From: an uncultured Spirochaetales bacterium
GTDB taxonomy: Bacteria > Spirochaetota > Spirochaetia > Sphaerochaetales > Sphaerochaetaceae
NCBI GenBank assembly: GCA_949295125.1
Contig: CASFJV010000002.1
Location: 1 to 60,226, forward strand
Direction of reading: 5' to 3'
DNA length: 60,226 nucleotides
Part shown: in pieces, positions 57,954 through 60,226 of the stretch
Layout: each line of letters starts with the position of its first letter
How positions within the stretch are numbered: position 1 is the stretch's first letter
Made by a program: the position numbers and the translations under genes
The notes under the pieces: model-generated
What the model was told of the DNA's origin: nothing
Seen by the model: the letters and a program-made list of their open reading frames with translations, nothing else
The model's database searches: none

Positions 57954-59102
57954 TTAGAAATCCAGGAAGAATGTGAAACGGCCTACAAGCCGCTCTCCAG
58001 GCTGCGTCATCTTCTCACCTGTGAATATGTATGCCAGCTCATATCCAAGATCGATGAAGTCGAAGAATGTCACAGTGAACTGCGCACCTACGCTGGAGAG
58101 GAAATTCACTCCGCTCTCAGTTTCAACAGGAATAGATGTGTTGAAATAGTTTCCTGCCCCGATTCCCATATCAAAGAATACGTTGATCCTCGGCTTGATG
58201 CTGTCAATGCCTATGCCCGGACCTGCAAAACGGATATCGAAATTGTTTACAGCCGAGAACTGTGTCCCATAGCTGTATGTGTTATATCCCCTGACCTTTC
58301 TTCCCAGTGATACAGCCCCCTGTGCATTGACTGGTACAGATCCGTCGGTCCAGTTAACATTTACCCTGTCAATTAAAACTATGCTGAACCAGTCATAGTT
58401 TTCAGTCGTGTATGTATAAAGAGTCTTGGCAAATACCGCATTTGCAGTTAATGAGTAATAATCTGCAGTGCCGTCAAGCCACCTGTTCAAAAACAGCGGA
58501 GCATATTTAGCTTCCACATAAGCAAGAATTCCATCATTCATCAGAATGGAATCATCCATTGCGTCATAAGTGAATCTGAGGCCAAGCGTTGTTCCAAGGA
58601 ACTGTGAGACTCCGTTTTCCGGCTGAAGGTCAGGATAGATCTGGGGATTATATCCACCCGTGAGATTAAGCTGATCAACAAGGCTCTCATTCCTGTCAAC
58701 AAAACTGCTCCTGTTATATTCATACTGAGTCTCTACGCTTGCCCTTAACATAAGAAGATCATCAAGGAAGCCCTGGTCATAGCGCAGGAAGAGGTCCCCC
58801 TGGATTACATCATATGTAATTCCACGTCCCTCAGGCTCAGTATAATGCGGCTCACCTGTATGCGGATCCTGGAATACCATGCGCTGAGTGTATCCTCCTC
58901 CCACAAGAACCTGGAGCTCAGATGTGTTTGCCTCACCGAAATCCGCTCCAAATCCTACCAGTACATATGTTGGACAGAATCCTATCAGGATCTCTGAATG
59001 CTGGTCCAGGTCAGCAAAAATGAATCTGAAATCAGGACTTGCTGCGAACAAAGAAAATGCAGAAATAAGCAAAACCAATAAAATAGTGACAAGTTTTTTC
59101 AT
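57954..59102 (-). CDS. Outer-membrane beta-barrel protein
   Basis: This 382-aa protein has a signal peptide (cut after LFAA, residue 21), then alternating strands with aromatic girdles throughout (ILIGFCPTYVLVGFGADFG, FLRYDQGFLDDLLMLRASVETQYEYN, LGYELAYIFTGEKM), ending RFTFFLDF with terminal Phe. GRKVRGYNTYSYGTQFSAVNNFDIRF resembles the C-terminal region of the BamA/surface antigen barrel. No POTRA is present, so it is a barrel-only protein; function unknown. A weak AGG precedes the ATG. Confidence 0.7.
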   Translation of the reverse strand: MKKLVTILLVLLISAFSLFAASPDFRFIFADLDQHSEILIGFCPTYVLVGFGADFGEANTSELQVLVGGGYTQRMVFQDPHTGEPHYTEPEGRGITYDVIQGDLFLRYDQGFLDDLLMLRASVETQYEYNRSSFVDRNESLVDQLNLTGGYNPQIYPDLQPENGVSQFLGTTLGLRFTYDAMDDSILMNDGILAYVEAKYAPLFLNRWLDGTADYYSLTANAVFAKTLYTYTTENYDWFSIVLIDRVNVNWTDGSVPVNAQGAVSLGRKVRGYNTYSYGTQFSAVNNFDIRFAGPGIGIDSIKPRINVFFDMGIGAGNYFNTSIPVETESGVNFLSSVGAQFTVTFFDFIDLGYELAYIFTGEKMTQPGERLVGRFTFFLDF

Positions 59103-59130
59103 ACAAAATACCTAATGATGTCTAAATATT

Positions 59131-59146
59131 ATCAGCAATTGCTGAT
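59131..59146. promoter_or_regulatory. 16-bp palindrome upstream of the barrel gene
   Basis: ATCAGCAATTGCTGAT is a perfect inverted repeat 28 nt upstream of the ATG at 59102. On the minus strand TAATAT follows it directly, so it would lie in the -35/spacer part of a promoter, a repressor position. Confidence 0.4.
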
Positions 59147-59167
59147 GATGAGAAGAAAAAATTAATT

Positions 59168-59243
59168 AGTTAACAGAAAGTTAACCCTGAAAGTTTTTTG
59201 AAAAAGCCATTGCCCCAAATTAACAAATTTGTTAAAGTACAAT
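59168..59243. promoter_or_regulatory. TTAAC-box cluster upstream of the tRNA
   Basis: AGTTAAC occurs twice 11 bp apart (59168-59174 and 59179-59185), and TTAACAAATTTGTTAA (59220-59235) is a perfect 16-bp palindrome. A -10-like TACAAT follows at 59238-59243. No convincing -35 was found. The boxes share the TTAAC core and may bind one regulator. Confidence 0.4.
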
Positions 59244-59263
59244 AGCGTCTTCAATTAGACACC

Positions 59264-59336
59264 GGGCCTATAGCTCAGCGGTTAGAGCAAAGGACTCATA
59301 ATCCTTGGGTCTTCAGTTCAAATCTGAATGGGCCCA
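59264..59336 (+). tRNA. tRNA with CAU anticodon (elongator Met or Ile2)
   Basis: A 73-nt tRNA folds fully: acceptor GGGCCTA/TGGGCCC, D arm GCTC/GAGC, anticodon arm AAGGA-CTCATAA-TCCTT with CAU at 59296-59298, T arm TTCAGTTCAAATCTGAA, and A73. CCA is not encoded. CAU can be elongator Met or lysidine-modified Ile2. The G1-C72 pair and elongator-type D arm rule out initiator tRNA, but the other two cannot be separated by eye. Confidence 0.92.
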
Positions 59337-59347
59337 TATAAAGTTAC

Positions 59348-59383
59348 GGAGCGGTATTCCAAGGAACCGCTCCTTATTTTTTT
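59348..59383 (+). terminator. Terminator of the tRNA transcript
   Basis: GGAGCGGT (59348-59355), ten nt, ACCGCTCC (59366-59373), followed by TTATTTTTTT. Confidence 0.85.
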
Positions 59384-59432
59384 CCTGATACCATTAGAGA
59401 AATATAACAATCAAAAAAGATTCAATTATTAA

Positions 59433-59725
59433 TTGCACGCAGATCTGCCCCCAAGAAAAATTAAGATGTCCATAGCTTACAAGCAAGTCGATGTTATTCT
59501 GTTGATGACGGTCAACGGAGGCCAGTTCACGACGGTCATTTTTTGAGATGGAGTGCCAGAGTGGCAGTTACCTCGGCAAAAATAAGTCGGAGCCGGTTCA
59601 TCGATTACTTAATTCATTGAGGCGGATATGAGGATCCGACCTCGTTAATAAAATTTGAAAGGACGCCGCTTCAACATTTTGAATGTAATCGCCTGTTGCT
59701 TGTCAGACTTAAGCTATAGGAGGGC
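59433..59725 (+). ncRNA. Candidate IS110 bridge RNA in the 5' noncoding region
   Basis: About 350 nt between the tRNA terminator and the transposase start hold no ORF but several stems: GTTGA/TCAAC (59501-59516), TGCCA-GAG-TGGCA (59554-59566), a long-range GTCGGA/TCCGAC (59586-59591 with 59635-59640) enclosing a loop of about 43 nt, and ACATT/AATGT near 59673. A promoter TTGCAC (59433-59438), 17 nt, AAAAAT (59456-59461) would start it near 59468. IS110-group elements encode the bridge RNA, with target- and donor-binding loops, in exactly this place. The guide loops cannot be assigned without the right end. Confidence 0.5.
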
Positions 59726-59730
59726 ATCAG

Positions 59731-60226
59731 ATGTTAATGCCGAATGACAAGGGCATCGGGCGAATACTCAGCCTCGATGTTTCAAAGAAAACCTACAAGA
59801 GCTGTGTTCTCACTGCTGAAAGGAATTTCCAGGACAGGAAGCTGTTCAGCGGAGAGATGAGCAGGGAAGGAAGATCATCTTTCATCTCATCATTGAATGA
59901 AGGTGATCTTGTAGTGCTTGAAGGAGGAACGTCTTCTTTCAATTTCGCAAGGGAGGTGAAAGAGAACAGCAAAGCCGAAGTCGTAGTTCTCAATCCTGCA
60001 AAACTCCACATCATATTCCAGTCGCAGTGCAAGACGGACAGGCAGGATGCTGTGAAGATCGCCTACTACATCAGGGACACCAACAGGGAGAACTGGGCTG
60101 CTATTGAGGTTCCCACTAAAGAAGAGTCTGATATGAGGAGCGTCATCAATGCCTATGATGCGGCAAAGAAGGAAAGGACGAGAGGAATTAACAGGCTGCA
60201 TGCCATATTCAACCAGGCAGGCCATC
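59731..60226 (+). CDS. IS110-family transposase (partial)
   Basis: This is the N-terminal 165 codons of a DEDD transposase, cut by the right edge. It starts behind AGGAGG. The RuvC-like acidic set is visible: Asp16 in ILSLDVSKKTY, Glu64 in VVLEGGTSS, and Asp103/Asp106 in CKTDRQDAVKIAYYI, with LNPAKLHIIFQSQ just before, typical of IS110. The helical linker follows (RSVINAYDAAKKERTRGINRLHAIF). The C-terminal catalytic-Ser domain lies outside. The long upstream noncoding region supports the IS110 subgroup rather than IS1111. Confidence 0.88.
   Translation, partial: MLMPNDKGIGRILSLDVSKKTYKSCVLTAERNFQDRKLFSGEMSREGRSSFISSLNEGDLVVLEGGTSSFNFAREVKENSKAEVVVLNPAKLHIIFQSQCKTDRQDAVKIAYYIRDTNRENWAAIEVPTKEESDMRSVINAYDAAKKERTRGINRLHAIFNQAGH

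Noticed and set aside
1..60226. CRISPR array
   Set aside because: No regularly spaced short repeats were seen anywhere in the window.

Overview
The window reads as a stretch of chromosome from an anaerobic spirochaete, most likely in or near the Sphaerochaetaceae. This is inferred from content; no marker gene such as 16S rRNA is present. The evidence is a class I lysyl-tRNA synthetase, an ATPase-less sugar ABC operon with an EGA-type binding protein, many beta-barrel and lipoprotein genes (so two membranes), a three-subunit NAD-linked [FeFe] hydrogenase next to rex, class I fumarase, and c-di-AMP synthesis. GC content is moderate, and genes are tightly packed with frequent ATGA or longer overlaps.

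Layout. 1-680: the body of an Rpn-type nuclease gene cut by the window edge. 956-4678: sugar transport operon (two permeases, binding protein, sugar-phosphate isomerase). 4656-8281: MerR regulator, radC, a 1.2 kb insertion bounded by a diverged 135 bp duplication and carrying a GIY-YIG-like gene, a frameshifted GNAT gene and a pentapeptide protein. 8253-15400: complete histidine operon hisGDCBHAFI(E), preceded by a promoter, a leader peptide with four consecutive His codons and a terminator (an attenuator). 15397-23479: a DUF308 membrane protein, a HAD phosphatase, then def-fmt-patatin/barrel-radical SAM-fumarase alpha/beta-FKBP as one chain of overlapping genes. 23569-30683: acetyltransferase, priA, a degenerate uracil-DNA-glycosylase-like gene, truA, acpS, cdaR, cdaA, glpK. 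30743-38389: PepSY protein, patatin, M16C peptidase, endonuclease IV, two envelope proteins. 38399-38994: a decayed IscB/HEARO-type element between pepT and its neighbour. 40283-45791: envelope proteins, a lone EIIA-type protein, a large lipoprotein and a binding protein. 45916-51577: hydrogenase operon and rex, divergent. 51708-59102: TetR, OGG, exonuclease/phosphatase lipoprotein, clpP, era, lysS, RlpA-like and an outer-membrane protein. 59264-60226: tRNA(CAU), then the start of an IS110-family element whose 5' noncoding region folds like a bridge RNA.

Most notable points: (1) the IscB/HEARO relic with a structured RNA-like region, a truncated PLMP-domain ORF and an ATGA right flank; (2) the IS110 element with a candidate bridge RNA; (3) the histidine attenuator; (4) a single in-frame amber codon that splits the NuoE-like hydrogenase subunit at an otherwise conserved position; (5) a recurring layout in which the -10 box lies 6-9 nt before an ATG lacking a Shine-Dalgarno, suggesting leaderless mRNAs for about eleven transcription units, including the divergent pairs nfo/M16C and era/clpP and possibly lysS/rlpA-like.

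Limits: all family calls come from reading motifs and overall protein pattern, with no database search. Promoters and RNA folds were found by eye.
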